DNA of 64,000 nt from Sphingomonas morindae (GCF_023822065.1 NZ_CP084930.1:372001-436000), one strand, 5' to 3'. Counted from the stretch's first letter, positions 46,813-57,350 are shown. The notes: generated from the letters alone by a model not told the origin. Made by a program: numbers and translations.

Positions 46813-48569
46813 TCCGTCACCCGCCACAGGCCGAAGCGCGCGCCCGGGATCGGCACGGGCGCGAGCCAGGGCGGGATGCGGCCCGCCACCAGATGCGCGG
46901 CGAACCCGTGGGGCGCCGCCACGATCGAATCGCGGGTTTCGACATAGGTCGGGCAGAGCAGGACATAGGTGAGGCCGTGCCGGCGCAGCACCGTGCGGGC
47001 GGTCGCATCCGATCCCTCGAAGGCGCGGATGCTCTCCGCCATCGCCGCATGGTTGCGGTGATGGCCGCTGGCGAGCGCGCTGTGGTGCGTCGCCATCAGC
47101 AGCGTCGGCGCGAGATCGAAGGGCAGCAGGAAGCGCGCCGGCGCCAACCTGTTGAGCGCGGCGAGGCTGGACGCGCTGCGGCACGCCTCGCCGGCCGCCC
47201 GGCCGGCGGGATCGGCCGGCGGCGCCGCGAGCAGCCCCGCGCCCAGACCGGACAGGATCGGAGGCGCCAGGGCGAGCCCGGCGGCGGCGGCACCCGCGAC
47301 CCGCACCAGCGCGCGACGGTGGGCGGCGGCGCGCGCCATCAGCCGCGCCATGGCCCAGGCAGCGGCGGGGACGACGAGGAGATTGGCGAGCGCGCTCGCC
47401 CGCAGCACAAGCACGGCGACGAGCGTCGCGGCGGCGAGCAGCGCGGCGTAGCGCATCCAGAGCGCCCGCGCCGGCCCTGCCGCGCTGCGCCAGCCGGCCA
47501 GCGCGCAGCCGAGCCCGATCAGCGGATACAGGATGACGCCCAGCGCCACCGCCCCGCCCGCATGCCAGATGGGCATGCCTTCCTTCACCCCTTCGTACCA
47601 GCGATGCCGCACGATCGGCTCGAGCGCGGCGAAGGCGTCCGCTCCGCAGCGCGGCGGCAGCGCGTGAAAGGCGAGCCCGGCGGCCAGCGCGACCAGGCCG
47701 AGCCCGGCAAGCCGCGCCACGCGCCGCGCGGGCGCCGCCGCCGCCAGCCCGATCACCCCCGCCGCCGCCACGCCCAGCGCGGCGAGTTGCGGCGGCGAGA
47801 TCGCGTCGCAGGCGCCCTCCCGCGTGCCGGGCGCATGGAGGCCGAGGAAGAGCAGCGCCTCGCCCAGCGCCAGCGTCGCCAGCGTGGACGCCAGCCACCG
47901 CCCCTCCGCCCGGCGTCCGCTCCAGGCCCAGCCAAGCCCCGCAACACCCAGGATGGCGACCGCCATCGGCAGCGATTCCAGCGAGATCTGAAGGCCGATC
48001 GCCAGCGCCAGCGCGGCGGCAAGCGCGCTGCGTCGGCTTGGCGGCGCCAGCGCGGCGGCGATCGCGGCAAGGCTGAACACAATCTCCCAGCCATGATGAT
48101 CGATGCGGAGCGGCAGGAACTGGGCGAGGCCGGGCGGGCAGAGCGGCACCAGCGCCACGGCGAGCAGGCCCACGCGCGCGCCGGCCAGCCGCCGCGCGAT
48201 CAGCCCGATCGCCAGCATCGCCAGGAAGAGCGTGGCGAGCGGCACCAGCACCGTCGCCCACAGCTCCGCGCGCGCGGCGCCGAGCAGCGGGCGCAGCGCC
48301 AGCACCAGTGCCGCCAGCGGCAGGTCCACCAGGCGCGACCAGTGCATCGGCGCGCCGAAGGGCGGGTTGAGCCGATGCTGGCTGACATCGCGAAAGGTCT
48401 GGCCGCCCAGCCAGTCGCGCAGCTCGACGAGGCGGAGCTGGTCGTCGGCGTCCAGATAGGTTCCCGCCGCGATCCGACCCCGGGCGAGCAGCACCATCAG
48501 CAGCGCCGCCGCCAGCCAGATCAGCATCACCGCGAGCGCGAACCGTCGCGCGTCGGCGCGCGGCGCCAC
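46704..48569 (-). CDS. Large multi-pass membrane protein, GT-C glycosyltransferase-like
   Basis: This 621-aa protein has about a dozen membrane helices in residues 10-440 and a C-terminal soluble part. A D-A-D-D-Q-L-R-L-V-E-L loop after the first helix and R-I-D-H-H-G-W-E further on resemble the metal-binding loops of STT3/PglB/AglB oligosaccharyltransferases and other GT-C enzymes. It follows the mutase-like flavoprotein by eight bases and starts at GTG (48569), so both likely act on envelope glycans. The final ~35 residues overlap the convergent flavoprotein gene and lack any recognisable domain. Confidence 0.75.
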   Translation of the reverse strand: MAPRADARRFALAVMLIWLAAALLMVLLARGRIAAGTYLDADDQLRLVELRDWLGGQTFRDVSQHRLNPPFGAPMHWSRLVDLPLAALVLALRPLLGAARAELWATVLVPLATLFLAMLAIGLIARRLAGARVGLLAVALVPLCPPGLAQFLPLRIDHHGWEIVFSLAAIAAALAPPSRRSALAAALALAIGLQISLESLPMAVAILGVAGLGWAWSGRRAEGRWLASTLATLALGEALLFLGLHAPGTREGACDAISPPQLAALGVAAAGVIGLAAAAPARRVARLAGLGLVALAAGLAFHALPPRCGADAFAALEPIVRHRWYEGVKEGMPIWHAGGAVALGVILYPLIGLGCALAGWRSAAGPARALWMRYAALLAAATLVAVLVLRASALANLLVVPAAAWAMARLMARAAAHRRALVRVAGAAAAGLALAPPILSGLGAGLLAAPPADPAGRAAGEACRSASSLAALNRLAPARFLLPFDLAPTLLMATHHSALASGHHRNHAAMAESIRAFEGSDATARTVLRRHGLTYVLLCPTYVETRDSIVAAPHGFAAHLVAGRIPPWLAPVPIPGARFGLWRVTDQGPAGLPSSRSAGGMVPARAQSARSAGFSPSSSVG

Positions 48570-48577
48570 CGGCCCGC

Positions 48578-50101
48578 TCAGGCGACGCGGCGGCGCGGCA
48601 CCGCCCGGTCGGCGTTCAAGGCCGCCGCGATGTCGGCGGCATCGCCCTCGGCGCCCGCCTCGTGATATTCGGCATCCTCGTTCACCGCCCACACATCGTG
48701 GACACGGCGCCCGGCCAGGATGTTGCGCACCGACAGCATCGCCGTCATCATCGCATGATCCTGATTATTGTAGCGGTGCATCCCGTTGCGGCCGACAAGG
48801 TGGAGCGTGGGATAGAGGCTTTCCAGCTCGCCCCGCAGCGCCTCCACATTGTCGCGATAGGCGGCATCGTAGATCGGATAGGCCTTCTCCTGCCGCACCA
48901 CCACGCCGCCCTCCACGGCGGCGGGATCGCACAGGCCGAGCGTCGCCATCTCGGCGGTGGCAAGCTCGATCAGCGCCTGATCGGACATGCCCCACAAGCC
49001 GTCGCCCTCGAAGCAGAAATATTCCAGCCCGACACAGGCGACCGAGGGATCGGGCACCATCTCGGGCGACCAGGAGCGGTAATTCTGGATGCGCCCCACC
49101 TTCACCTTCGGGTCATGGATATAGATCCAATTGTCGGGGAAGAGATCGGGCGCGCGAATCTTGAGCGCCACGGTCAGGAAGTCGCGATAGCGGAGGTCGA
49201 AGGCGGCGGTGGCGGTGCGGGGCAGCGGGTGGAGGCGCGCGGCAAGCTCGCGCATCGGCGCCGAGGAGATGATCGCGCGCGCGCGGATCAGGCGCTGGCC
49301 GCCATCGCCGGTGGTGGCGAGCAGATGCCAGCAGCGCTCCGCCGCGTTCCAGCTGAGGCGGGCGAGCGCATGATCCATCAGCACTGCGTTGCCGCCGGCG
49401 ACGACATGATCGCGCGCCGCCTCCCACATCATGCCCGGGCCCTTGCGCGGATAGCGGAAGCTCTCGAGCAGCGTCTTGGCGGCCATGCCGTCATTGGGGC
49501 GCCGCGCGAGGCCGAGCGACCGCTTGAGGCCATCCAGCACCGCACCGCCCAGGCTCAGCCCCTTGATGCGCTGCGCCGCCCAATCGGCCGAGATCTCGTC
49601 GCACGCCATGCCCCATACTTTTTCGGTATAGGTCTTGAAGAAGATGCCGAAGAGGCGCGCGCCGAACTGGTTGATCGTCCAGTCCTCGAAACTTTGCGGA
49701 TCGCGGCGCGGCCGCAGCCGGGCCCGCGCGAAGGAGGCCATGCAGGCGATCGAGCGGCCGATCCCGAGATTGCGCAGCGCCTCGAACGCCCGCAGCGGAT
49801 AGGCGTAGAATTTGCCCTCGTAATAGATGCGGCTCATGCGCGGCCGCTCGATGAAATCGTCGGGCAGGATCTCGTTCCAGAGCTCCACCACCTGACGCGA
49901 TTTGGAGAAGAAGCGGTGGCCGCCGATATCGAAGCGGAACCCGTCCTGCTCGACCGTGCGGCTGATGCCGCCAACGTAGCGGGGATCGCGCTCGATCACC
50001 GTCACCGATCGGCCCGCCTTGGTGAGCAGATAGGCGGCCGTGAGCCCCGCCGGGCCGGCGCCGATCACGCCCACATCCACCACCGCGCCGTCCTCGCCCA
50101 T
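48578..50101 (-). CDS. FAD-dependent oxidoreductase, UDP-galactopyranose mutase/protoporphyrinogen-oxidase-like
   Basis: This 507-aa protein has the dinucleotide motif G-A-G-P-A-G-L-T-A-A-Y near residue 14 and R-F-D-I-G-G-H-R-F-F near residue 55, the latter typical of Glf-like and related flavoproteins acting on sugars. It is longer than classical UGM (~380). M-H-R-Y-N-N-Q-D-H-A near the C-terminus is also Glf-like. It probably modifies a nucleotide or lipid sugar for the GT-C-like protein downstream. AGGGAAG precedes the ATG. Confidence 0.82.
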   Translation of the reverse strand: MGEDGAVVDVGVIGAGPAGLTAAYLLTKAGRSVTVIERDPRYVGGISRTVEQDGFRFDIGGHRFFSKSRQVVELWNEILPDDFIERPRMSRIYYEGKFYAYPLRAFEALRNLGIGRSIACMASFARARLRPRRDPQSFEDWTINQFGARLFGIFFKTYTEKVWGMACDEISADWAAQRIKGLSLGGAVLDGLKRSLGLARRPNDGMAAKTLLESFRYPRKGPGMMWEAARDHVVAGGNAVLMDHALARLSWNAAERCWHLLATTGDGGQRLIRARAIISSAPMRELAARLHPLPRTATAAFDLRYRDFLTVALKIRAPDLFPDNWIYIHDPKVKVGRIQNYRSWSPEMVPDPSVACVGLEYFCFEGDGLWGMSDQALIELATAEMATLGLCDPAAVEGGVVVRQEKAYPIYDAAYRDNVEALRGELESLYPTLHLVGRNGMHRYNNQDHAMMTAMLSVRNILAGRRVHDVWAVNEDAEYHEAGAEGDAADIAAALNADRAVPRRRVA

Positions 50102-50146
50102 CTGCTCTTCCCTGGTAGCGATCGGAAGGCCATGCCGCAGACGCCG

Positions 50147-50161
50147 CTAAGACATAGTTAA
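50147..50161. promoter_or_regulatory. Possible CtrA box
   Basis: CTAA-N7-TTAA (minus strand TTAA-N7-TTAG) lies between the divergent flavoprotein gene (start 50101) and the small secreted-protein gene (start 50240). It differs by one base from the CtrA consensus TTAA-N7-TTAA, and such AT motifs are rare in this GC-rich sequence. ctrA itself is in the window. Confidence 0.4.
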
Positions 50162-50239
50162 TCGGAGATATTTCTTGTGGATACCAATGGCCTTAGCCAT
50201 GGGCGGGGAAGCGCGGCGCGGGCCGCCGGAGGCAAGCCG

Positions 50240-50635
50240 ATGCACTGCGTCTCGATTGTTCAGGCGGCGGCGCTGATCGCCCTCGTCGCGGGTGCCGGCA
50301 CGCCGGCGGCGGCCGCCCAGGCCATGCCCGGCGCGCCGGGCGAGATCGTGACCGACATGGCCTTCGATCCGCTCGTCCAATGTCTGCGGAGCGAATGGAG
50401 CCCGGCCGGCCGCCTCACCGCCATCAACACCGCCGCCGGGGTGATGCTGGATCTCAATTTCGACAGCGTGGGCGCGGATGGCCGGGTCGCCAATGGCCAT
50501 GCGCTGTTCTCGGTGGACGATCTCGGCACCCAGCGTCGCATCCGCGCCACCGCCGCGACCCCGGCCGACGCCCCGCTGGCCGCCCAGCTGCTGGCCAGCG
50601 CCGCCCGCCACTGCGCGCCGGAAAGCCGCAACTGA
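50240..50635 (+). CDS. Small secreted protein of unknown function
   Basis: This 131-aa protein has a signal peptide (M-H-C-V-S-I-V ... A-A-A-A-Q-A) and a mature domain with Q-C-L-R-S-E-W-S near its start and A-R-H-C-A-P-E at its end, so one disulphide is possible. GGAGG lies seven bases before the ATG at 50240. No family is recognised; the pattern N-T-A-A-G-V-M-L-D-L-N-F suggests a compact beta-rich fold. Confidence 0.72.
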   Translation: MHCVSIVQAAALIALVAGAGTPAAAAQAMPGAPGEIVTDMAFDPLVQCLRSEWSPAGRLTAINTAAGVMLDLNFDSVGADGRVANGHALFSVDDLGTQRRIRATAATPADAPLAAQLLASAARHCAPESRN

Positions 50636-50641
50636 CGGGGC

Positions 50642-50661
50642 CGGCGTCGCCCATGACGCCG
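50642..50661. terminator. Hairpin between convergent genes
   Basis: A perfect 7-bp inverted repeat (CGGCGTC/GACGCCG, loop of 6) lies directly after the small secreted-protein gene and faces the convergent amidohydrolase gene. Confidence 0.45.
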
Positions 50662-50687
50662 CCCGCCCCGTCCGGCTCAGCCGCCGC

Positions 50688-51992
50688 TCACCATTGATAG
50701 GCCTTGGGCAGCGCGCCTTCCTGCGGCGTGAGGTAGCGGTCGCGCAGCTCGGTCTGGCGCGAGCGCATGGGCTGCGGGCGCCCGTCGATGAACAGCGCCA
50801 CCGGCGCCGAGGCGAGTTCGAGCGGATCGCCATCCCACAGGACGATGTCCGCGCGCCGGCCGGGCCGCAGCGAGCCGATCTCGCCGCCCAGGCCGAGTAT
50901 CTCCGCCGGCCGCGCGGTGATGGTGGCGAGCGCCTCGCCCCAGCTCAGCCCGGTGGCGCCGGGCAGCTTGCCGATCGCCACGAGATTGCCCGCGAACTGC
51001 TTGAGATTGCGCTGCATCGGCGCGGGCGCGCTGGCATCGACGCTGGACAGTGCGACGGTGACGCCGGCCTGGCGCAGCCGGCCGACATTGCTCTCCGTCG
51101 CCGACAGCCGCTCGAACCGCTCGGGCAGATCGGCGAGCGCCGCGGCGATGACGGGGACATGGGCGGCGGCGATTTCGGGGGCGACGCGCCAGCCCTCGGT
51201 GGCGCCCACCAGCACCAGCCGCAGCCGGGGGTAGCGCGTGGTGAGCGCCAGCACCGCGCGAATGTCGCTCGCGCGCTCGACATGGACGAGCAGCGGCTGC
51301 CGCCCGTCCAGCACGGGCAGCAGCGCCTCGGCATCGCCGCGCTTCACCAGCGAATCGCGCTCGCGTCCGCCAAAGGCGGTGGGGTTGCGGCGATACTCCT
51401 CGGCCTCGGCGAGCGCGTCGTGCAGCACCGCGAACGCCGCGGGTCGGCTGCCGCCCGCCAGCTGCGCGCCCTCCTCGCCGAATTCGACATATTGGAAGGC
51501 GCGCGCCTTGAGCACCGGCGGCGCACCGGCGCCCAGCCCGATCACCGCCCCCTGCCCGGCGAAGATCGATCCCGCCGCGTCCGGCGTCAGCACCGCGCGG
51601 GTGATGCCGCCGAGCCGCTCATTGCCGAGGATCGCGGCATCGGGATTGACCGCGGGGGCGATGTCGATCGCGGCATGGAAGGGCGCGCCGCGCGCCGACA
51701 CATCGTTGCTCTCCTCGATGCCCTCGGCGTCGGACAGGCCGATATTGGTGAGGCCGGCGACGAGGCCGGGCGACACCCATTTGCCGCGCGCGTCGATCCG
51801 CCGCGCCTCTGGAGGGATCGCCACGCCGGCGCCGGCGGCGAGGATGCGGCCGTCGCGCACCAGCACGATGCCGTCCGGGATCGGCGCCGAGCCATCGCCG
51901 ATCGCGACGGTGCCGCCGGTGATGGCGATCGTTTCGGCGACCGCCGGGGCGGTGGCGATCAGGCCCGCCAGGCCAAGCAGCAGCGCCTTCAC
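50688..51992 (-). CDS. Amidohydrolase-family protein, exported, with altered metal site
   Basis: This 434-aa protein has a signal peptide ending near A-P-A-V-A. The amidohydrolase N-terminal beta-sandwich and C-terminal A-D-I-V-L-W-D-G-D-P are present, but the metal motif that normally reads P-G-L-x-D-x-H-x-H is P-G-L-V-A-G-L-T-N-I-G, without histidines. It may therefore be catalytically altered or partner-dependent. It starts at a GTG inside the stop of the preceding amidohydrolase gene (GTGA). Confidence 0.82.
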   Translation of the reverse strand: MKALLLGLAGLIATAPAVAETIAITGGTVAIGDGSAPIPDGIVLVRDGRILAAGAGVAIPPEARRIDARGKWVSPGLVAGLTNIGLSDAEGIEESNDVSARGAPFHAAIDIAPAVNPDAAILGNERLGGITRAVLTPDAAGSIFAGQGAVIGLGAGAPPVLKARAFQYVEFGEEGAQLAGGSRPAAFAVLHDALAEAEEYRRNPTAFGGRERDSLVKRGDAEALLPVLDGRQPLLVHVERASDIRAVLALTTRYPRLRLVLVGATEGWRVAPEIAAAHVPVIAAALADLPERFERLSATESNVGRLRQAGVTVALSSVDASAPAPMQRNLKQFAGNLVAIGKLPGATGLSWGEALATITARPAEILGLGGEIGSLRPGRRADIVLWDGDPLELASAPVALFIDGRPQPMRSRQTELRDRYLTPQEGALPKAYQW

Positions 51993-53416
51993 TTCACGTC
52001 TCCCGCGCCAGGCTGGCCCAGTTCGAAATCGCTCACCGGCCGCCGCTTGGGATCGGCCGAGTCGTAGAGCAGCGCGCCATCCACCCACACTTTGTCGGGG
52101 CGGGTGTAGACGCTGAAGGGATGGCCGTTCCACAGCACCAGATCGGCCATCTTGCCGGGCTTGAGGCTGCCGGTGCGATCGGCGATGCCGAGCGCGCGCG
52201 CGGGGTTGTAGGAGAGCCACTCCCACGCCACCGCATCCGGAATGGCGATGCCGGCCCGGCGCCCGGCGGCGAGCGCCTTGGCGACTTCCTGGTTCAGCCG
52301 CTGGATTCCGTTCTGATCGTCGGAATGGATCATCGCGCAGGCGCCGGCCTGCTGCAGAATCGCGAGATTTTCGGGGATGCCATCGTAGCTTTCCATCTTG
52401 AAGCCGTACCAATCGGCCCAGACGGCGGCGCAGACATTCTCGCGCTTGAGATAGTCGGCGATCTTATAGGCCTCCACCGCGTGGTGGAAGGCGCTGACAT
52501 GATAGCCGAACTCGTGCGCCATATCGAGGACGTTGGCCATTTCGTCGGCACGGTAGCAGTGGTTCTGGACGAGGATCTCGCCCGCCAGCACGCCGGCCAG
52601 CGTGTCCATGCCGATGTCGCGCGCCGGGGGTTCGCCGCCGTCGCGCTCATATTTGTCCCATTTGCGCTTATACTCGACCGCCTTGGCCCAGGTCTGCCGG
52701 TCCACCGCGATATTGCCCATGCGCGTCGAGGGCTCGCGGCCCTTGGAGCCGTAGACGCGCTTCGGATTTTCGCCGCACGCCATCTTCAGCCCATAGGGCG
52801 CGCCCGGAAACTTCATCGCCTGGGCGGTGCGGGCATAGACATTCTTCACCACCACCGAGCGGCCGCCCATGAGATTGGCCGATCCCGGCAGGATCTGCAG
52901 CGTGGTGACGCCGCCATTCATCAGCGCGCGGCCGAAGCCGGGATCCTGCGGCCAGACGCTGTGCTCCGCCCACACATCGGGCGTGGTCGGCGCGGTCGCC
53001 TCGTTGCCGTCGGACAGCGCGGCGATGCCGGGCGAAGGATAGTCGCCGAGATGGCTGTGGATATCGACGATGCCGGGGGTGAGATATTTGCCCGTGCCGT
53101 CGATCCGGGTGACGCCCGCCGGCGCCTCGACGTGCGGCCCGACCGCCACGATCTTGCCGTCCGCGAACAGCGCCTCGCCGCTGTCGATCCGGCCCCCCTC
53201 GCCGTCGAAGATGGTCACGTTCGTCACCAGCGTCGGCACGCCCGGATAGGGCCGATAGGTGGACGGATACGGATCATGGGCATAGCCCTTGCCCGGCCCC
53301 GGCCCCTTGGCGGGCGCGGCGGCGGCGCTTTTCGCCGGGCCCGCGCCACTTGGGCCGGTCGCGCAGGCGGCCAGCGCCAGCGCGCCCGCGCACGCAAACA
53401 AATGTGTCGCTCGCAT
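51989..53416 (-). CDS. Amidohydrolase-family lipoprotein, imidazolonepropionase/prolidase-like
   Basis: This 475-aa enzyme has a lipoprotein signal peptide (lipobox L-A-L-A-A-C) and a Pro/Ala/Gly-rich linker. The metal site G-I-V-D-I-H-S-H-L-G near residue 120 is intact, and further histidines (V-Q-N-H-C-Y, F-H-H-A) and H-S-D-D follow. The substrate, probably a cyclic amide or dipeptide, is unknown. It is first in a pair with the metal-site-altered paralogue. The ATG at 53416 opens the signal peptide; the frame continues upstream without support. Confidence 0.88.
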   Translation of the reverse strand: MRATHLFACAGALALAACATGPSGAGPAKSAAAAPAKGPGPGKGYAHDPYPSTYRPYPGVPTLVTNVTIFDGEGGRIDSGEALFADGKIVAVGPHVEAPAGVTRIDGTGKYLTPGIVDIHSHLGDYPSPGIAALSDGNEATAPTTPDVWAEHSVWPQDPGFGRALMNGGVTTLQILPGSANLMGGRSVVVKNVYARTAQAMKFPGAPYGLKMACGENPKRVYGSKGREPSTRMGNIAVDRQTWAKAVEYKRKWDKYERDGGEPPARDIGMDTLAGVLAGEILVQNHCYRADEMANVLDMAHEFGYHVSAFHHAVEAYKIADYLKRENVCAAVWADWYGFKMESYDGIPENLAILQQAGACAMIHSDDQNGIQRLNQEVAKALAAGRRAGIAIPDAVAWEWLSYNPARALGIADRTGSLKPGKMADLVLWNGHPFSVYTRPDKVWVDGALLYDSADPKRRPVSDFELGQPGAGDVK

Positions 53417-53449
53417 AGTCACCCCTTGTCCCCCGAACCGCGTTGGTAA

Positions 53450-55162
<1,713 letters not shown>

Positions 55163-55170
55163 AGCCAATT

Positions 55171-55203
55171 CCGCCGGCGCGCGCGCCCGCGCAGCGCCGG
55201 CGG
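55171..55203 (+). terminator. Terminator after pgm
   Basis: A perfect 10-bp stem (CCGCCGGCGC with GCGCCGGCGG, loop of 13) begins eight bases after the pgm stop and is followed by ATCTTTC, a short T-containing run. Confidence 0.6.
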
Positions 55204-55222
55204 ATCTTTCGTGGAGCGCTGC

Positions 55223-56038
55223 ATGACCAAACCCCCGCTCGGCCGCGATACGCGGCTGTGCATGTCGCTGTCCGGCCGGCCGAGCAATTTCGGCACGCGG
55301 CTGCACAACCGCCTCTACGAGCTGACAGGGCTCGATTATGTCTATAAGGCCTTCACCACCCGCGATCTCGCGGCGGCGATCGGCGGCATCCGCGCGCTCG
55401 GCATCCGTGGCTGCGCCATCTCCATGCCGTTCAAGGAAGCGGTGATCCCGATGCTGGACGCGCTGGAGCCCTCCGCGCGCGCCATCGACAGCGTCAACAC
55501 CATCGTCAACGACGATGGGCACCTCACGGGCCACAACACCGATTATAGCGCGGTGGCGGCGCTGATCGGCGATGTCGATCCGGCCACGCCCTTCCTGCTG
55601 CGCGGTTCGGGCGGCATGGCCAAGGCGGTGGCCGCCGCGCTGCGCGATGCGGGCTTCCGCCATGGCACGATCGTCGCCCGCACCGAGGCGAGGGGCGCGC
55701 CGCTCGCCGCGCAGTATGGCTTTGTCTGGCGTCCGACGCTGGAAGCCGAAGGCGCGCCGCTGCTCATCAACGTCACGCCGCTCGGCATGGAAGGGCCCGA
55801 GGCCGAGACGCTCGCCTTTCCCGAGCCGATGATCGCGGCGGCGCAGATCGTGTTCGACGTGGTGACGCTGCCGGTGGAAACGCCGCTGCTGCGCGCCGCC
55901 GAGCGGCTGGGCAAGCGGCGTATCCTCGGCGCCGATGTGATGGTGCTCCAGGCGATCGAGCAGTTTCGCCTCTATACGGGCGTGACCCCCACCGCCGCGC
56001 AGGTGGCCGAGGCGGCGGCCTTCGCCCGCGCCGCCTGA
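55223..56038 (+). CDS. Shikimate-dehydrogenase-like oxidoreductase (HI0607/SDH-L type)
   Basis: This 271-aa Rossmann enzyme begins R-L-C-M-S-L-S-G-R-P-S-N-F-G-T, the N-terminal block of the SDH-L subgroup typified by Haemophilus HI0607, instead of the S-x-S-P motif of true AroE. The catalytic lysine is in S-M-P-F-K-E (near residue 73), the aspartate in H-N-T-D-Y, and the cofactor loop in R-G-S-G-G-M-A. SDH-L proteins use shikimate poorly; the real substrate is unknown. The ATG at 55223 has GGAG six bases upstream. Confidence 0.88.
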   Translation: MTKPPLGRDTRLCMSLSGRPSNFGTRLHNRLYELTGLDYVYKAFTTRDLAAAIGGIRALGIRGCAISMPFKEAVIPMLDALEPSARAIDSVNTIVNDDGHLTGHNTDYSAVAALIGDVDPATPFLLRGSGGMAKAVAAALRDAGFRHGTIVARTEARGAPLAAQYGFVWRPTLEAEGAPLLINVTPLGMEGPEAETLAFPEPMIAAAQIVFDVVTLPVETPLLRAAERLGKRRILGADVMVLQAIEQFRLYTGVTPTAAQVAEAAAFARAA

Positions 56039-56061
56039 CCGGTGCGACCCGTCCGCCGCGC

Positions 56062-56763
56062 TCAGCCGCGCGGGCGGGTCGTTACCTTCTCGATATGCTT
56101 GGCGTTGATCGCGGCGGGGATGATGCGATCGACATAGATGCCCGGCGTATGGATGGCGTCGGGATCCAGCGTGCCGGTCTCGACGATCTCCTCGGCCTCG
56201 ACCACCGTCACCTTCGCCGCCGTCGCCATCATCGGGTTGAAGTTGCGCGCCGTCTTGCGGAAGACGAGATTGCCCGCGCGATCCGCCTTCCAGGCCTTCA
56301 CCAGCGCGAGATCGGCGCGCAGCCAGCGCTCGCGCACGTAGAGTTCGCCGTCAAATTCCTCCACCGGCTTGCCGTCCGCCACCACCGTACCGACGCCGGT
56401 CTTGGTGTAGAAGGCCGGAATGCCCGCCCCGCCGGCGCGGATGCGCTCCGCCAGCGTGCCCTGGGGGTTCAGCTCCAGCTCCAGCTCGCCCGAGAGATAT
56501 TGCTGCTCGAACAGCTTGTTCTCGCCGACATAGGAGGAGATCATCTTGGTCACCTGCCGGCTTTCCAGCAGCATCCATAGGCCCAGCCCATCGGCGCCGG
56601 CATTGTTGGAGATGATTGTCAGCCGCGACACGCCCCGGCGCCGCACCTCGGGGATCAGCGTTTCGGGATTGCCGGACAGGCCAAAGCCGCCCGACATGAT
56701 CGTCATGCCGTCGAACAGCACGCCCTCCAGCGCCGCCGCCGCGTCCGCAAACACCTTGTCCAT
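56062..56763 (-). CDS. CoA-transferase subunit A (succinyl-CoA:3-ketoacid type)
   Basis: This 233-aa alpha subunit of a family I CoA-transferase shows G-G-F-G-L-S-G-N-P-E near residue 25 and F-Y-T-x-T-G-V-G-T near residue 118. These enzymes move CoA between succinyl-CoA and acetoacetate or similar acids and need a B subunit for the catalytic glutamate. No scoB is adjacent on either side, so the partner must lie elsewhere or the gene is an orphan. Confidence 0.93.
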   Translation of the reverse strand: MDKVFADAAAALEGVLFDGMTIMSGGFGLSGNPETLIPEVRRRGVSRLTIISNNAGADGLGLWMLLESRQVTKMISSYVGENKLFEQQYLSGELELELNPQGTLAERIRAGGAGIPAFYTKTGVGTVVADGKPVEEFDGELYVRERWLRADLALVKAWKADRAGNLVFRKTARNFNPMMATAAKVTVVEAEEIVETGTLDPDAIHTPGIYVDRIIPAAINAKHIEKVTTRPRG

Positions 56764-56815
56764 CGCCGATCTCCGCCCACAGTTTAGGCGCCGATGCCTG
56801 TTGGGCCGGCGCGAT

Positions 56816-57310
56816 TCAAGCCGGCGCGAACGCCGCCGCGAGCAGCGCCGCCAGCTTCAGCCCGCCGGCGACATCGGCTTCGCCGAAGCGCGCCACGCGC
56901 GGGCTGTCGAGATCGATCACGCCGAGCACCCGCCCGTCCGCCGTCACGATCGGCACCACCAGCTCGGAGGCGGAGGCCACGTCGCAGGCGATATGGCCGG
57001 GAAAGGCGTGGACATCGTCGACGCGCTGCACCGCGCCCGTGGCGGCGGCGGTGCCGCACACCCCCTTGCCCAGCGGGATGCGGATGCAGGCGGCGCGGCC
57101 CTGGAAGGGGCCGAGCACCAATTCGCCTTCCACCATGCGGTAGAAGCCGGCCCAGTTGAGATCGGGCAGCATCTCCCACAGCAGCGCCGCGACATTGGCC
57201 ATGTTGGCGATGGCGTCGGGCTCGCCCTCCGTCACGGCGCGGGCGGCGGAGAGGAGATCGTCCCACTGGATGGCGGGATCGGTGGAAGCGGCGGGCTCGA
57301 AATCGTACAT
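56816..57310 (-). CDS. Free methionine-(R)-sulfoxide reductase (GAF fold)
   Basis: This 164-aa single-GAF-domain enzyme reduces free Met-R-sulfoxide. The three conserved cysteines are C75, C85 and C109 (A-C-I-R-I, G-V-C-G-T-A, I-A-C-D), and N-W-A-G-F-Y near residue 52 is family-typical. It reduces oxidised methionine with thioredoxin. It is 53 bases upstream of the CoA-transferase gene on the same strand. Confidence 0.93.
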   Translation of the reverse strand: MYDFEPAASTDPAIQWDDLLSAARAVTEGEPDAIANMANVAALLWEMLPDLNWAGFYRMVEGELVLGPFQGRAACIRIPLGKGVCGTAAATGAVQRVDDVHAFPGHIACDVASASELVVPIVTADGRVLGVIDLDSPRVARFGEADVAGGLKLAALLAAAFAPA

Positions 57311-57350
57311 GGCGCCGCTCTAGGCGGTGGCGGCGATGGCGTCCATCGCC

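Noticed and set aside
45355..48261. A 968-aa minus-strand open frame
   Set aside because: It shares DNA with the flavoprotein and the GT-C-like gene in the wrong frame and has low-complexity Ala/Arg/Gly composition.
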